Source of the DNA: Elusimicrobiota bacterium
Lineage (GTDB): Bacteria > Elusimicrobiota > Elusimicrobia > UBA1565 > UBA9628
DNA: 64,000 bases
Assembly (NCBI GenBank): GCA_016212795.1
Contig: JACRDT010000015.1
Coordinates: forward strand, 1-64,000
Direction of reading: 5' to 3'
The notes below the pieces were generated by a model. That model saw only the letters and a program-made list of their open reading frames with translations. It searched no databases and was not told the DNA's origin. This document shows, piece by piece, positions 7,836-16,910 of this stretch. The first letter of the stretch is position 1; each line of letters starts with the position of its first letter. The translations under genes and the position numbers were made by a program.

Positions 7836-10800
7836 CTATGATATCACACATGGCTCGATCACGGCGACCGACCCGCCCTCGCGCAGGAAGATCAGCCTGA
7901 AGCCGGCGGCCTCGCCCCTCGCCTTGGCCACGGCCTGCACGTAGGCGGCGCCCTGCCTGCGGTACAGCCCGGCCAAGGCCGCGCGCTCCCTGCCGCGGCT
8001 CTCCGTCTTGTAGTCCGCGACCCAGAGGCGGCCGTCTTGCCGGTAGAGGAGGTCGATGCTCCCCCGCACGACCTTCCCTCCCTCCGGATAGACGAAGCCC
8101 AGCTCCCGGCCCAGGATCTCGCAGGCAGCCAGCTCGGCCGCGGCCGGCGACGACAGGAAGGACGCCAGGATGCGCGCCGCCTCCTCGCGGACCCAGGCCC
8201 AATCGGCCGGCGGGCGGCGCCGGGCGAGAGCGTTCGTCGCCGCCTCCGCCAGGACCCGCAGGTCGCCGCCCCCCCGGTAGTCCCAGCGCTCCAGCACCCG
8301 GTGGCACACCTCGCCGACGAGGGCCGCCTCCTCCCCCCGGGCCCGCGTCGTCTTGCGCCAAGGCCGGGCCCCGCCGGCCGCTTCGTCCTCCAGGGCCGCC
8401 TTGTCCGCCTCGCGGAGGTACGCGGTCGGAGCCGCGAAGAACCCCTCGGCGCCGACCCGCTCGCGTTCGCCGTACCTGTCCTCCCAGCGGGCGGCGAGCG
8501 CCGCCAGGTCCAACGACGCCGCCGCGGCCGGCGCGGCGGGCTCCGGGCCCGGAAGACGCCGCTCCGTCGCCCGCGGCGCGGCGTCGGGGAGGCCGGCGTC
8601 GACACGGGTGACGGCGACCCGTCCGCCGAGGATCGGGGCGGGAGCCTGCGCCTGCGAGGACCTGGCCTCCTTGGGCCAGGCGCCGCCCCGCTCCAGCAGC
8701 CCCGAGAACGACCCCTCGCCGCCGGCGACGGCGTCCCCGACCAGCACCAGCCGGTCCTTGGCCCGGGTCATCGCCACGTAGAGCAGCCTGACGCCCTCGG
8801 CGCCGATGCGCTCGTCCTCCTCGAGCTTGATGAGGGCCCAGGCCAGGTCAGCGGCCCTGGCCTTCCTCGTCAGCCTCAGGCCCAGCGTGCCCGAACCCCA
8901 ATCCACGAGGCGCGCCGGGCGGTCGTTCCGGCCCGGCCGCGGCCCGCCGAGGTTCGGGATGATGACGGCGCCGAACTCCAGGCCCTTGGCCTTGTGGATC
9001 GACAGGATCCTGACGGCGTCGAAATGCTCGTCGGCCAGGGGGCTCTCTCCCTCCTGGGCCGAGTCGTCGCGGACGGACCGCTCGATGGCCGCGACGAAGT
9101 CCTTGAGCGTGGCGCCGTAGGCGTCGTTGGCCGCCCGGGCCAACCGCCGGTACTTCATGAGGTTGGAGGCCGTCTGCTCGTGATGGTACGCCGCGGAGCA
9201 GAGCTCCAGCAGGAAGGTGTCGTTGAGCACCCGACCGATGAGGTCGTCCAACGGCTCCCTGCCGACGACCGCCCTCAGCCGCCTGGCCATCGCGGCGAAC
9301 GCCGCCAGGCGCTCCCGGGAGGCGGGCGCCAGCGGCGTTTCGTCGGACGGCATCGTCGAGATGGAGAGCCGGTCGGCCCGGCGCAGCGCCAGGATCTCCC
9401 GGTCGTCCAAGCCCAGCAGCGGCGAGCGCATCACCCCGACCAGGGCCAGCTGGTCGCCGGGGTCGTCGAGCACCCTCAGGAGGTTGGTGAAATCGAGGAT
9501 CTCCTGGGTGCCGTAGAAGTACCGGTCCGCCTCGACCGCGTAGGGGATCCCGGCGTCCTTGAGCGCCTGGAGGTAGACCGCGAGGTGGGTGGTCGTCCTC
9601 ATCAGGATCGCGATGTCCTTGCAGGGCAGGGCTGGGCCGCGGTGGCGGCCGATCCACTCGGCGATCCACCGGGCCTCGGCGCCGCGGCAGGCCGCCGCCC
9701 GCAGCCTGCCGCCGGGCTTGCCCCCCGCGCCCACCAGCGCGAGCTCCACGCCCGCCTCCCCGGCCGCCTCGTCGGGACGCGGTCGAGGCTGGGAGCCGGG
9801 CGCGGGCGAGACGGGACGCGCCGCGATCGGGACGTAGGCGGGCTGCACGCCCTCGCGGGCGGTCATGAGGCCGGGCATGACGCCGTTGACGAACCCGACG
9901 ATGTCCCCGCTGCCGCGGAAACTCTGCCTCAGGGCGCAGCGCCGCGCGCCCTGGGCCAGCAGGAGGTCCTTGAAGCCGTCGTAGGCGCGCATGTCCGCGC
10001 CCCTGAAGCGGTAGATGGACTGCTTGGGGTCGCCGACGACGAAGAGCTTGCCCTGCTCCAGCCGGATGTCCCGCCACCGCGCCGCGCTCTCGCCTGGCCT
10101 CTCCGAAAGGAAGAGCAGGATCTCGCCCTGCAGCGGGTCGGTGTCCTGGAACTCGTCGACCAGGACGGCCTCGAAGGACGCCTTCAGGCGCTCGCGCACC
10201 GCGGCGTCGCCCCTGACCAGGGACAGGGCGTCGATGATGAGCCCTTCGTTGCTGACGAGGCCCTTGCGGGCGAGGCCGCGCCGGACGCCATCCGCGAACG
10301 GCCGCACCAACGCCACGGCCTTGCGGACCAGGGCCTCCTGCGCTCCGGCGGTCAGCAGCGCCAGGTCGCGGCCCGCCTCGAACGCCTCCCGGCCGGGCAC
10401 GCCGCGCCACGCCTTGGGCCAGGGCCTCTTGCCACCGGGCGGCAGGGTCAGCTTGTCCGGCAGGGCCAAGCCGCCGTCGGCCGCGGCCACGATCCCCCCC
10501 AGGCGCCCGGAGAGCACCCGGAGGTAGGCCGGGAAGTCCGCGCTCCGGCCAGGGTCGGCCTTGATGTCCAGGAGAGGCTCGAACGCCGCGGCGACCAGGC
10601 GCGCCCGCCCCTCCATCCCCTTGGTGGCGCCGACCCGGCCCGAGCCGGCCACGTCCGAGCAGAGGGTCATGGCGAGCTCCCGGCAATCCTCCAGGGAAGC
10701 CAGCCGCAGGACCTCGAGCCAAGCCTCGCGGCGGGGCGCGCCCTCGCCGAGCTCCACGCTGGTCCAGCGCCGCCATTCGGCCTCGACATGCTCCCGGGCG

Positions 10801-11294
10801 CCCTCGCCCATGTCCACCTCGAACGACGGGTCCACGCCCGCCTCGACGGGATGGAGCCTGAGGAGGTGGGCCGCGAAGTGGTGGATGGTGCCGATGAGGG
10901 CGCGGTCCATGCCCTCGACGGCTTTCTCGGACGAGGCCCTGACCTCGCGCTCGGACAACCCGAAGCGCTCCTTGGCCGCGAGGAGGCGGCCGGCCGCCTC
11001 CCTCCGGCGGCGCTCGTCCGCGACGTCGTCGGGCGACAGGAGGTCCAGGAGCGCGGCCAGGACCCTGGACTTGATCTCGCCGGCGGCCTTGTTGGTGAAG
11101 GTCAGGGCGACGAGCTTGTCGAGCGGGACGCCGCCGCCGTCTTGCCCGCCGGCCAGCAGCGTGTAGACGATGCGGTCCGTCAGCAAGGTCGTCTTGCCGG
11201 TGCCGGCGCCGGCTTCGACCACGATGTTCTTGCGCAGCTCGAAGCGGGCCTGGTCGCGGTCGGCCCGGTCGTCATCCATCGCCTTAGGCGCCAC
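7836..11294 (-). CDS. addA: AddA-type helicase-nuclease subunit
   Basis: This is a 1152-residue UvrD/RecB-family protein. The Walker A motif GAGTGKTT is near residue 30. LVDEFQDTDPLQGEILL is the DExx box, followed by VGDPKQSIYRFRGAD (motif III), SIHKAKGLEF (motif V region) and RLLYVAMTRAKDRL (motif VI). The C-terminal domain has the PD-(D/E)XK nuclease signature GSIDLLY...VADYKTE. With AddB it would process double-strand breaks for RecA loading. The GTG start at 11294 overlaps addB by 11 bases and has a GGAGG site 6 bases upstream; an ATG at 11279 is the alternative but lacks a good site. Length matches the AddA family. Confidence 0.93.
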   Translation of the reverse strand: MAPKAMDDDRADRDQARFELRKNIVVEAGAGTGKTTLLTDRIVYTLLAGGQDGGGVPLDKLVALTFTNKAAGEIKSRVLAALLDLLSPDDVADERRRREAAGRLLAAKERFGLSEREVRASSEKAVEGMDRALIGTIHHFAAHLLRLHPVEAGVDPSFEVDMGEGAREHVEAEWRRWTSVELGEGAPRREAWLEVLRLASLEDCRELAMTLCSDVAGSGRVGATKGMEGRARLVAAAFEPLLDIKADPGRSADFPAYLRVLSGRLGGIVAAADGGLALPDKLTLPPGGKRPWPKAWRGVPGREAFEAGRDLALLTAGAQEALVRKAVALVRPFADGVRRGLARKGLVSNEGLIIDALSLVRGDAAVRERLKASFEAVLVDEFQDTDPLQGEILLFLSERPGESAARWRDIRLEQGKLFVVGDPKQSIYRFRGADMRAYDGFKDLLLAQGARRCALRQSFRGSGDIVGFVNGVMPGLMTAREGVQPAYVPIAARPVSPAPGSQPRPRPDEAAGEAGVELALVGAGGKPGGRLRAAACRGAEARWIAEWIGRHRGPALPCKDIAILMRTTTHLAVYLQALKDAGIPYAVEADRYFYGTQEILDFTNLLRVLDDPGDQLALVGVMRSPLLGLDDREILALRRADRLSISTMPSDETPLAPASRERLAAFAAMARRLRAVVGREPLDDLIGRVLNDTFLLELCSAAYHHEQTASNLMKYRRLARAANDAYGATLKDFVAAIERSVRDDSAQEGESPLADEHFDAVRILSIHKAKGLEFGAVIIPNLGGPRPGRNDRPARLVDWGSGTLGLRLTRKARAADLAWALIKLEEDERIGAEGVRLLYVAMTRAKDRLVLVGDAVAGGEGSFSGLLERGGAWPKEARSSQAQAPAPILGGRVAVTRVDAGLPDAAPRATERRLPGPEPAAPAAAASLDLAALAARWEDRYGERERVGAEGFFAAPTAYLREADKAALEDEAAGGARPWRKTTRARGEEAALVGEVCHRVLERWDYRGGGDLRVLAEAATNALARRRPPADWAWVREEAARILASFLSSPAAAELAACEILGRELGFVYPEGGKVVRGSIDLLYRQDGRLWVADYKTESRGRERAALAGLYRRQGAAYVQAVAKARGEAAGFRLIFLREGGSVAVIEPCVIS

Positions 11295-14200
11295 CGTCGT
11301 CCTCCTCGGGCTCCTTGGCCCCCGGCCCGTCCTTCTTCGGCGCCGGGATCGTCAGGAACTTGTCGAAGCGCGCGCGCAGCGCGGAGCGCTCCGCCCGCTG
11401 GCGGGTCATGCGGTGGGACTTGCGGCAGACGGCCGGGAAAGGGCATGTCCCGCAGGCGCCCCCGTCCTTGCCTTCCGCCTGCGGCGTGATGAAGAAATGG
11501 CCCCGCCCGATCATCAGCCGGTATTCCTCGATGTTGCAGAGGAACGGGCCCCGCAGGCGGGTCCATGCCTCGGGCGGGAACCGCTGGACCTCCGAAGCGC
11601 CGGTGGTGTCGTCCGACTCCTCGAGCACGTAGAAGAAAGCCCCCGCCGACTTGGCGCCCCCCGGGAGCAGGCCCTCCTGCTTCTCGACGAGCTCCAGGTA
11701 GAGCGGCGGCTGCATCACCTCCATGGACCGCACGAGGGCCTCCATGCTCTTGCCCCGTCCCTTCGCGAAGGTCGACTTGTAGTCGACCACGCGGTAGAGC
11801 GACCCGCCGGCCCCCAAGTCCACTCGGTCCACCTTGCCGTTGATGCGCACGGCGCCGACCATGGCGTTGAGCACCGTCTCGAAGCGGGCGGGGAGCAGGC
11901 CCGAGCCGAGGATCTCCGCGAAGTCCCTGCGCACGAACTCCCGCAAACGCCGCGTCATGCCGGCGCGCACCGCCTGCCAGAGCACCGGGTAGATCCCGAG
12001 CCGCCTCCAGGCGTCCGGCGGCATGACCTCCTCGACGACCCTGCCCAGCTCGGGGGCCCAGGCATCCTCCCGAGGCGGCGAGGAGGCGCCCTCCGGCCAG
12101 AGCGCGCGGTAGAACCGCTCCAGGACCTTGTGGTAGAAGTCCCCCTTCGTCCTGGCGGCGAGGTCGCCGAGCTCGGCGGGAGCCTCGTCCTCCTTGAGGC
12201 GCAGCAGCCTCGACGCGAAGAACCTGAACGGGCATTGGCGGAAGGTCTGCAGGGCGGACGGCGAGAGCCCCCGGGCGTCGAGCCGGCTCAGGAACGCCGC
12301 CGGCGGGCCGACGATGCCGTCCATCGCGCCGGGCTCGCCCGGGCCGTTGAGGACGGACAGCGGCCGTAGGCAGCCCTGGAACAGCGCGCGGTGGCTGAAC
12401 GCCGGGATATGCCGCTCCAGGCGCTCGAAGAACGCCCCCGCCTCGAGCCCTTGGTGCGCGGCCAGCAAGGACGCCTCCTTGGGGGAGAGGGACTTCGGGC
12501 AGTCGAGCTCCAGGTCCCTGAGCTTGGCGATGGGCTGGCGGGCCACCCGCCGGACGGTCATGGACTCCACGTCGCGGCCGCAAGCCTGGCAGAGCTCCCT
12601 CAGGTAGATGGAGGGCGCGGCGGCCTTGCCCTCGTCGTCCGAGCGCTGGTAGACGCAGTAGACCTTCTCCGAGGCCGATGTCGCCAGCAGGTGGAACAGG
12701 AGCCGCTCCTCGTCGTACCCCGCCTTTTTGGGCATGACCCAGTAGCCCGCGGCGTCCGACAGCTCCCGGCGGACCTCGTCGCGCAGGAGAGGGTCCTCCC
12801 GCACCTGGCGCGGGAAGACGCCCTCCTGCATCCCCAGCAGGAACAGGACCCGGAAGGACTCCCCCCGGGCATCCATCGCGTCCAGGACGCGCACGCCGCT
12901 CGGCCCGGGCCCGGCCTCGAGCGCCGAACGGCGCAGCTTCTCGTCGAGGGTCTCCAGGAACTCGTTCCATGAGGCGCCGGGGCAGGCCTTGTCGAAGACC
13001 GCCAGGCTGTCCACCGCTTCGAGCGCCGCCGACCAGGCCGCGAACCCGCCGTCGCGCCGGGGGACCTTGAACACGTCCTCCAGGAGCCCGCGGGCGTGGC
13101 GCGCCATCGTTGCCCAGCCCCCGCCGCCTGCGCTCTCGGCGCCTGCGCCTTCGGCACCTGCGCCTTCGGCGCAGGTGCCGGGCCCCTGGAGACGGGCCCG
13201 GAGGTCCGACAGCAGCCTCCAGAGCTCCGCCGTGTCCTCCTTGCGGACGAGCAGCCCCTGGTGCCCCTCATCGACGAGCCGCGGGAAGAGCTGGAGGTCC
13301 TCTTGCGTCCAGCGCTGGACCATCCCCTCCCATTGCCGCCAGCCGCCCTCGACGCCCAGCCTCTCGACGAGCATCTTCCAGGCGGCCACGAGCCCCCGGC
13401 TTCGGCTCGCCCCCGCGAAACGCTCGGCCCGGAAATAGGGGGACTCCACGATGTCGAGGACCTCGCCGGACGGGAAATCCCTGCGCCCCAGCTGCAGCAG
13501 CGCGCCGGCCAGCTTGGCGATCGGGTGCCGGAGCAGCGGCTCGCCCGACTCCATCGAGAAGGGGATGGCGTTCTCCCCCAGGATCTCCCGGACGGCGGAC
13601 CGGTACGGTTCGAGCGTCCTGGCCACGATCCCGATGTCCTCGCAGCGCACCGCGCTCGCGTCCCGCAGCCGGAGGATCTCCTTGGCGGCGGCCCAGACCT
13701 CGTCGCGGCACCCGGAGACGCTGATGACCGCGACCGCGGCGGGGTCGGGCAGCGTCGCCCGCCGCCCGGGCGTGGAGAGAGCGTCGAGCACCGGTCCGAG
13801 CGCCCTTCCCGAGACGGAGGGGTCGAGATGCACGGGGAACGCGCCTCCGCCTTGGAGCTTCAACTCGTAGAACCGGTCGGCGAACCTGTAGCCGGGATGG
13901 CCTTTGCGGTACGGGAAGAACGCCGTCACCGCCGCGGCGGACCCGACCGCTTCGAAGAAGTCCGCCTGCGAGCCTGTCAGGTCGTAGAAGCCGTAGTACA
14001 GCAGTTCCTTATAACGGCCCAAGCCGGCCGCCCGGCCGTCCTTGACGGCCTCCGCGGCGAGCCTGGCCAGGCCCGAAGGCGCCATGACGCCAAGCTCGCG
14101 CAGACGGCCGAGGTAGCGCTCCTGCAGGACGAGCAGCTCGGCGAGCCTCCGCCAGGACGCCTTCCTCCAGCCCTCGGCGGCCGCAGAGACCTCGGGGAGC

Positions 14201-14637
14201 TCCGACGGCTCGAGCAGCTCGCCGAAGTGCTCGCGCAGCTGGGCGGGGTCGACGCCGCAATCAGCCAGGTCGCGGATGCTGGCCCGATAAGCGCCGGCCA
14301 GGCCCCTGGAGACCCGTCCCGGCCCCCTTGCGGCCGAGGACGCCAACAGGCGGTCCACGATCTTGTCGTGGAACAGGCCGTCCGGGACCGAGACCTCGTC
14401 GAAGGCGGCCTCGTCCTCGACGATCTCCCCCGCCAGGCTGTGGAAGGTGTGGAAGCGGGCGTCGAGCAGCGCGAGGCCGTGCTCCAGGGCGAGCAGCCGC
14501 TGCAGGCGCCCTGCCAGGCGGCGGGAAGGCGCGACCACGGCGAAGCGCCCCCTCGCCTCGGCCAGTTCCCGGACCCGGGAGACGAGAGCCTCCTCCAGGC
14601 ACGGTTGGAAAGGGCCGCAGAAGACGCGCAGGGACAT
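11284..14637 (-). CDS. addB: AddB-type helicase-nuclease subunit
   Basis: This is a 1117-residue partner of AddA. The N-terminal Walker-like region (VVAPSRRLAGRLQR) is degenerate, and the middle keeps SF1 helicase remnants (ISVSGCRDEVWAAAKEI, DAMDARGESFRVLFLLGM). The C-terminal nuclease has GKVDRVDL and VVDYKST. Cysteines in CPFRFFASRLL and ACGTCPFPAVC (CxxC-x5-C) match the four ligands of the AddB iron-sulfur cluster, so this is an AddB and not a RecC. A 15-bp tandem repeat adds a Gly/Ala/Glu loop at 13126-13170. It is the first gene of the operon, and its ATG lies 8 bases behind a perfect TATAAT, implying a leaderless mRNA. Confidence 0.9.
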   Translation of the reverse strand: MSLRVFCGPFQPCLEEALVSRVRELAEARGRFAVVAPSRRLAGRLQRLLALEHGLALLDARFHTFHSLAGEIVEDEAAFDEVSVPDGLFHDKIVDRLLASSAARGPGRVSRGLAGAYRASIRDLADCGVDPAQLREHFGELLEPSELPEVSAAAEGWRKASWRRLAELLVLQERYLGRLRELGVMAPSGLARLAAEAVKDGRAAGLGRYKELLYYGFYDLTGSQADFFEAVGSAAAVTAFFPYRKGHPGYRFADRFYELKLQGGGAFPVHLDPSVSGRALGPVLDALSTPGRRATLPDPAAVAVISVSGCRDEVWAAAKEILRLRDASAVRCEDIGIVARTLEPYRSAVREILGENAIPFSMESGEPLLRHPIAKLAGALLQLGRRDFPSGEVLDIVESPYFRAERFAGASRSRGLVAAWKMLVERLGVEGGWRQWEGMVQRWTQEDLQLFPRLVDEGHQGLLVRKEDTAELWRLLSDLRARLQGPGTCAEGAGAEGAGAESAGGGGWATMARHARGLLEDVFKVPRRDGGFAAWSAALEAVDSLAVFDKACPGASWNEFLETLDEKLRRSALEAGPGPSGVRVLDAMDARGESFRVLFLLGMQEGVFPRQVREDPLLRDEVRRELSDAAGYWVMPKKAGYDEERLLFHLLATSASEKVYCVYQRSDDEGKAAAPSIYLRELCQACGRDVESMTVRRVARQPIAKLRDLELDCPKSLSPKEASLLAAHQGLEAGAFFERLERHIPAFSHRALFQGCLRPLSVLNGPGEPGAMDGIVGPPAAFLSRLDARGLSPSALQTFRQCPFRFFASRLLRLKEDEAPAELGDLAARTKGDFYHKVLERFYRALWPEGASSPPREDAWAPELGRVVEEVMPPDAWRRLGIYPVLWQAVRAGMTRRLREFVRRDFAEILGSGLLPARFETVLNAMVGAVRINGKVDRVDLGAGGSLYRVVDYKSTFAKGRGKSMEALVRSMEVMQPPLYLELVEKQEGLLPGGAKSAGAFFYVLEESDDTTGASEVQRFPPEAWTRLRGPFLCNIEEYRLMIGRGHFFITPQAEGKDGGACGTCPFPAVCRKSHRMTRQRAERSALRARFDKFLTIPAPKKDGPGAKEPEEDDGGA
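13126..13170 (+). repeat. three 15-bp tandem units inside addB
   Basis: Three 15-base units, each close to gcctgcgccttcggc, run head to tail. They encode part of a Gly/Ala/Glu linker (AEGAGAEGAGAES) in AddB. The period is a multiple of three, so the unit count can change without shifting frame. Confidence 0.8.
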
Positions 14638-14645
14638 CCGGTGCC

Positions 14646-14651
14646 ATTATA
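14646..14651 (-). promoter_or_regulatory. -10 box of the addB operon, leaderless type
   Basis: A perfect TATAAT on the minus strand ends 8 bases before the addB ATG (14637). Transcription should begin at or next to the A of ATG. No Shine-Dalgarno sequence fits in the gap. Confidence 0.65.
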
Positions 14652-14772
14652 CTACGGCTCCACTCCCGAATACCCGGAATTTCGGACAAGGGGCCTCGGA
14701 GCGGTGGACCCATATCCTGATGGCCCTGCCCGGCTGGGTCTTTTGCTCCTGGCCCGGCGTCGAATTTTCCTG

Positions 14773-14778
14773 TACCAT
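14773..14778 (+). promoter_or_regulatory. -10 box of the C39-like protease gene, leaderless type
   Basis: TACCAT ends 9 bases before the ATG at 14788. It is weaker than the divergent addB box but keeps the same spacing to the start codon as other genes in the window. Confidence 0.4.
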
Positions 14779-14787
14779 CAGTTGGAC

Positions 14788-15762
14788 ATGAGGCCGAGAG
14801 GCGCCGTCTTCCTCTGGGCCCTGCTCCTGCTCGGGGCGGGGCGGCCGGCGTCGTCCCAAACGACGCCGGTCAGGCTGACGTCTGGGGCGAGCGCGCTCCC
14901 GAGCTTCGGCGGCGCGGCCGCCCTGTCGCTCACGGGCCTCCTTCCTTCGCCGACCTTCCTGCCCGCCGCCGCCCCGATGCGGGCGGCCTTGTCCGCCGCG
15001 CTCCCGCGGCCCGAGATCGAAAGCGCGTTCGCGCCGGCCCGGTCCGAGGTCGCGGCCCCGCCCGGCGAGGTCCTCGACGCCGGCCCGATCGGTCCCGGGG
15101 CTGGAGCGCCGGCCTCCGAGCCCGCCGCCTCCTCCGGGGACATCCCGGCGCAGCCGAAGATCCCCTCGGACTATCTGCCCGTGCCCGTCACCGTCCAGGA
15201 GACCTCCTACAGCTGCGGCGCGGCCGCCGCGCTGGCGGTGCTTCGGTACTGGAAGGCCTACGCCGGCGGCGAGCGGTCGCTCTACGAGCTCCTGGACACC
15301 CGTCCCAAGGATGGGACTCCTCCCGAGAACATCGCCGACGGCCTGGCGCGGTTGGGCCTGGCCGCCTCGCTCAGGGAGAACATGTCCCTCGACGATCTGC
15401 GCGCGGCCCTGCGCCGCGGCGAATCCGCGATCCTGGACATCCAGGCCTGGCGGGAGGACGAGTCCACGCCCTGGTCCGACCGTTGGGAAGACGGGCACTA
15501 CGTCATCCTCATCGGCATGGACGAGCGCTACGCCTACCTGATGGACCCCTCGACCGAGGAAGGCTACGCCTACCTGCCGGTCGCGGAACTGCTCGAACGC
15601 TGGCACGACTACGAGGACCGCGGCGGGATCTACCGCCGCCACTACCAGCTCGGCATCCTGGTCAAGGGCGCGACGCCGCTGGACAGGCCCGCGCAGCCGC
15701 CGGCCGACCCCTCCCCCATCAAGCTGCGCCGCGGCCCCCGCTCCCTGCCCTCGGCCCCGTAA
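14788..15762 (+). CDS. exported C39-like papain-fold cysteine peptidase
   Basis: This is a 324-residue protein. Residues 1-24 are a signal peptide (MRPRG, hydrophobic core, ASSQ), then about 100 Ala/Pro-rich residues with LPSFGG and LTGLLPSP segments. The C-terminal 190 residues are a C39_2-type domain: Cys143 in SYSCGAAAAL, His237 in DGHYVILIG and Asp253 in LMDPST form the expected catalytic triad, with Gln in TVQETSYSC as oxyanion helper. The family cleaves peptides; the substrate is unknown. The signal-plus-linker N terminus resembles those of the MFS, Lon and glutaminase-like proteins further right. It stands alone between divergent promoters and the next gene's own promoter. Confidence 0.82.
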   Translation: MRPRGAVFLWALLLLGAGRPASSQTTPVRLTSGASALPSFGGAAALSLTGLLPSPTFLPAAAPMRAALSAALPRPEIESAFAPARSEVAAPPGEVLDAGPIGPGAGAPASEPAASSGDIPAQPKIPSDYLPVPVTVQETSYSCGAAAALAVLRYWKAYAGGERSLYELLDTRPKDGTPPENIADGLARLGLAASLRENMSLDDLRAALRRGESAILDIQAWREDESTPWSDRWEDGHYVILIGMDERYAYLMDPSTEEGYAYLPVAELLERWHDYEDRGGIYRRHYQLGILVKGATPLDRPAQPPADPSPIKLRRGPRSLPSAP

Positions 15763-15794
15763 CCCCGCCGCCGCGTGTGACCCGCCTCCGAGGA

Positions 15795-15803
15795 TGCTAT
15801 CAT
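15795..15803 (+). promoter_or_regulatory. extended -10 of the second transglycosylase gene
   Basis: TGcTATCAT (TATCAT at 15798-15803) ends 8 bases before the ATG at 15812, predicting a leaderless mRNA. The identical nonamer precedes the next gene at 16893-16901. Confidence 0.65.
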
Positions 15804-15811
15804 TGGGTCGC

Positions 15812-16867
15812 ATGAGCCCCAGGACCGGGCCCCGGACGCTCCCTGCGCTGGCTGCGGCCTGCGCAGGCCTGCTGGCCTTGACCGCGGCCTCGGCCTTCGG
15901 CGCCGCCCCGCCGCCCCCCGAGCCCGGGGCTCCCGACGCCATCGGGCGGCCCGTCAGCCCCGAGGCGCGGGCCGCCTATGAGCGGTTCGCGGATTTCGCG
16001 AGGGACCAGGACCTCTCCGACGTGGAGTACCAGTTCGTCCTCACCGCGCTCAACCTGCCCGCCATCGACCCCGGGCCGTTCCGGGACCGGGAGGAGCTCG
16101 CGCGCTACTTCGTGAAGGCCGGCGTGCGCGTCGGGCAGGTCCGCGAGGACGGCCTCACCGGGACCGACCTCTGGCGCCTCGTGCGCGCGGTCCGGGCGGC
16201 CTCCCAGGCCTACCGCATCCCGCCCGCGATCCTCATGTGCCTGACCTTCTGCGAGTCGGGGTTCAACCGCGGCGCCTCGGCCTGGACCACCTCGGCCAAG
16301 GGCGTGGCGCAGATGACGAACCCCGCCGTCGCCGACGCCATCAAGCTCATCCGGTGGAACCCCGCCTTGGCCGCGGCCACCAAGGACTACGCGGCCCAGC
16401 TCGGCGCCAAGATGCCCGACCGCCTCGTGGGCGCCCCGGACGTGGACGCCCTGACCCTCCAGCTCGACGCGCTCGTGCAGCGCAAGGCTCCGCCCGCGGA
16501 GGTCCGGCGGAAGAGGCTCGAGCGGCAGAAAGCCATCAAGGCCCACAAGGACGAGGTCGGCCACATCTACAACATCGAGACGAACTTCGGCCTCGCCGCG
16601 ACCCACCTCGCCTACCTGCGCCACCGGCGCCTGCGCGAGGTGCCCGACGAGCGAAAAGGCTGGCTGAGCGCGGTCGGGGCCTACAACCAGGGCATCGGCT
16701 ACGCCAACGCCCTCATCAAGATCGCCGGCGGGCCGGCCGAGTTCGACCGCCGCGGGCTCGACGAGGTCTTCGGCCGCAAGGCCATCTTCCAGCTGGACCT
16801 CCCGCGGGACTTCAAGCAGGAGATGCTCGACGAGATCAGCGCCGTTCGCTCCTGCGCCATCCCCTGA
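15812..16867 (+). CDS. exported SLT-type lytic transglycosylase-like protein
   Basis: This is a 351-residue protein with a signal peptide (cleavage near ASAFGA). An SLT-like domain begins near residue 130: Glu148 in TFCESGFNRG matches the catalytic Glu, followed by SAKGVAQMTNPAV and the late AYNQGIGYAN motif. A charged insert of about 70 residues (KRLERQKAIKAHKDE) separates the two halves, longer than usual. It should cut peptidoglycan glycan strands in the periplasm. The ATG at 15812 is preferred to an in-frame upstream codon at 15794 because the -10 box lies between them and the signal peptide then begins properly. Confidence 0.82.
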   Translation: MSPRTGPRTLPALAAACAGLLALTAASAFGAAPPPPEPGAPDAIGRPVSPEARAAYERFADFARDQDLSDVEYQFVLTALNLPAIDPGPFRDREELARYFVKAGVRVGQVREDGLTGTDLWRLVRAVRAASQAYRIPPAILMCLTFCESGFNRGASAWTTSAKGVAQMTNPAVADAIKLIRWNPALAAATKDYAAQLGAKMPDRLVGAPDVDALTLQLDALVQRKAPPAEVRRKRLERQKAIKAHKDEVGHIYNIETNFGLAATHLAYLRHRRLREVPDERKGWLSAVGAYNQGIGYANALIKIAGGPAEFDRRGLDEVFGRKAIFQLDLPRDFKQEMLDEISAVRSCAIP

Positions 16868-16892
16868 CGCGAGGCTTCCTCCGCTCAAAACC

Positions 16893-16901
16893 TGCTATCA
16901 T
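16893..16901 (+). promoter_or_regulatory. extended -10 of the 16911 gene
   Basis: TGcTATCAT (TATCAT at 16896-16901) ends 9 bases before the ATG at 16911. It is identical to the box upstream of 15812. A leaderless transcript is expected. Confidence 0.65.
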
Positions 16902-16910
16902 GTACGCCTC

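Noticed and set aside
7831..7851. ATG at 7851 as start of the WD40 gene
   Set aside because: It would add MCDIID ahead of a good signal peptide and overlap addA; ATG 7830 gives a standard signal sequence.
8640..8690. Possible degraded family A copy in addA
   Set aside because: Only gcgcctgcgaggac is shared; flanks do not match the 60-bp unit.
8037..11489. Long open frame antisense to addA
   Set aside because: It is the mirror of a GC-rich gene with strong third-position bias. It has no recognisable domain, whereas the minus strand carries complete helicase motifs.
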